NCBI GenBank assembly: GCA_001768325.1 | Contig: MENQ01000021.1 | Span: forward strand, 62,001 to 126,000 | From: Bacteroidetes bacterium GWC2_46_850 | GTDB taxonomy: Bacteria > Bacteroidota > Bacteroidia > Bacteroidales > Dysgonomonadaceae | Length of the DNA: 64,000 nucleotides | Reading direction: 5' to 3' | Shown: in pieces, positions 63,319 through 64,000 of the stretch | Layout: each line of letters begins with the position of its first letter | How positions within the stretch are numbered: the first letter of the stretch is position 1 | Translations under genes and position numbers: made by a program | The notes under the pieces: model-generated | What the model was told of the DNA's origin: nothing | What the model saw: only the letters and a program-made list of their open reading frames with translations | The model's database searches: none

Positions 63319-64000
63319 ATGTTGAGATTCATCAAAATTCACCTTATTCTGATGCTGCTGCTTGTCGCGACAGCCATCGCCGCGCAGACACCTGCCTTCC
63401 CGGGTGCCGAAGGAGCCGGCAAATTTACTACCGGTGGCAGGGGAGGCAAGGTGCTCTATGTAACCTCACTCGATGATACTGAAGAGCCAGGCACATTGCG
63501 CTGGGCTGTCAGACAAAAGGGCGTCCGGACTGTGCTGTTTAAGGTGTCGGGACAGATCCGGTTGAAGAGTCCGTTAAAAATCAACAATGGTGATCTCACC
63601 ATTGCAGGCCAGTCGGCACCTGGCGATGGCATCTGCATCAGCGATTACGAAACAATTGTCAGTGCCGACAATGTAATCATCCGTTTTCTGCGCTTCCGTC
63701 TCGGAGACAGGTCGGGATCCGCGGTGGATGCCCTTTCGGGTTATAAAAACAGCCATGTTATCATCGACCATTGCAGCATGAGCTGGGGCGTGGATGAGTT
63801 GTCCTCTTTTTACGACAACAGCCATTTTACCCTACAGTGGTGCTTTCTTGCGGAAAGTCTGAGAAATTCGGTTCATCCAAAAGGAAAACATGGTTATGGC
63901 GGTATATGGGGTGGACAGCAGGCATCGTTTCACCACAATTTGCTGGCCCACAACGACAGTCGCAATCCCCGTTTCTGCGGGAGTCGTTATTCCAATAGCC
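63319..64000 (+). CDS. Pectate lyase-type (PL1-like) secreted protein, 3' end cut by window edge
   Basis: Open from ATG 63319 to the window end (227 codons). The signal peptide ends [11 protein letters not shown]. The following sequence reads as a right-handed beta-helix: [65 protein letters not shown] and the calcium-site region RNPRFCGS. This is the pattern of family 1 pectate lyases in Bacteroidota, which cut polygalacturonate by beta-elimination and leave 4,5-unsaturated ends for GH105. The subfamily cannot be fixed because the catalytic end is missing. Confidence 0.88.
   Translation, partial: MLRFIKIHLILMLLLVATAIAAQTPAFPGAEGAGKFTTGGRGGKVLYVTSLDDTEEPGTLRWAVRQKGVRTVLFKVSGQIRLKSPLKINNGDLTIAGQSAPGDGICISDYETIVSADNVIIRFLRFRLGDRSGSAVDALSGYKNSHVIIDHCSMSWGVDELSSFYDNSHFTLQWCFLAESLRNSVHPKGKHGYGGIWGGQQASFHHNLLAHNDSRNPRFCGSRYSNS

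Overview
The window looks like a chromosomal segment of an anaerobic Bacteroidota, most likely order Bacteroidales and possibly Dysgonomonadaceae-like (the family is a guess). The evidence is three SusC/SusD pairs, a hybrid two-component regulator fused to an AraC domain, many DUFs typical of the phylum, lipoproteins with short hydrophobic leaders, weak ribosome-binding sites, and repeated use of the Bacteroidota -7 promoter box TAnnTTTG. I see no insertion sequence, phage gene or CRISPR array.

Layout. 1-21.7 kb is mostly core genome: envelope proteins of the DUF3108, Ig-like and DUF2851 types, a MATE exporter, phosphoglycerate mutase (gpmA), dnaX, an M15 peptidase, a ComM/YifB ATPase, a family 2 glycosyltransferase and uracil phosphoribosyltransferase (upp). 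Interspersed are three thioredoxin-fold proteins, two of which lack both active-site cysteines, and a small locus pairing SusC/SusD with a PHP-domain phosphoesterase (6.6-12.7 kb). 21.9-25.1 kb holds pckA and two orphan regulators.

25.2-41.3 kb is an oxidative glycoside locus: three exported Gfo/Idh/MocA oxidoreductases, two exported DUF1080 (3-keto-disaccharide hydrolase family) lipoproteins, two DUF6807 proteins, one SusC/SusD pair and a divergent AraC regulator. A tRNA-Arg(CCU) and a flavodoxin gene interrupt it. The likely theme is import of a glycoside and its cleavage after oxidation of the sugar to a 3-keto form, instead of by a classical glycoside hydrolase.

41.3-64 kb is a pectin system in two halves around a hybrid two-component sensor. 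To the right (+) are susC, susD, a surface beta-helix lipoprotein, a GH28 polygalacturonase, a GH105 unsaturated galacturonyl hydrolase and a PL1-type pectate lyase cut by the window end. To the left (-) is a hexuronate operon: uxaC, uxaE, an SDR-type fructuronate reductase, a PfkB sugar-acid kinase, 6-phosphogluconate dehydrogenase and a LarA-family nickel racemase/epimerase homologue. It contains no mannonate dehydratase (uxuA) and no KDPG aldolase. The presence of the LarA homologue and Gnd suggests a route mannonate to gluconate to 6-phosphogluconate to ribulose 5-phosphate. This is the most interesting hypothesis in the window.

Limits: all family calls come from reading motifs, without database searches. 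Promoters, terminators and operators are pattern matches only.
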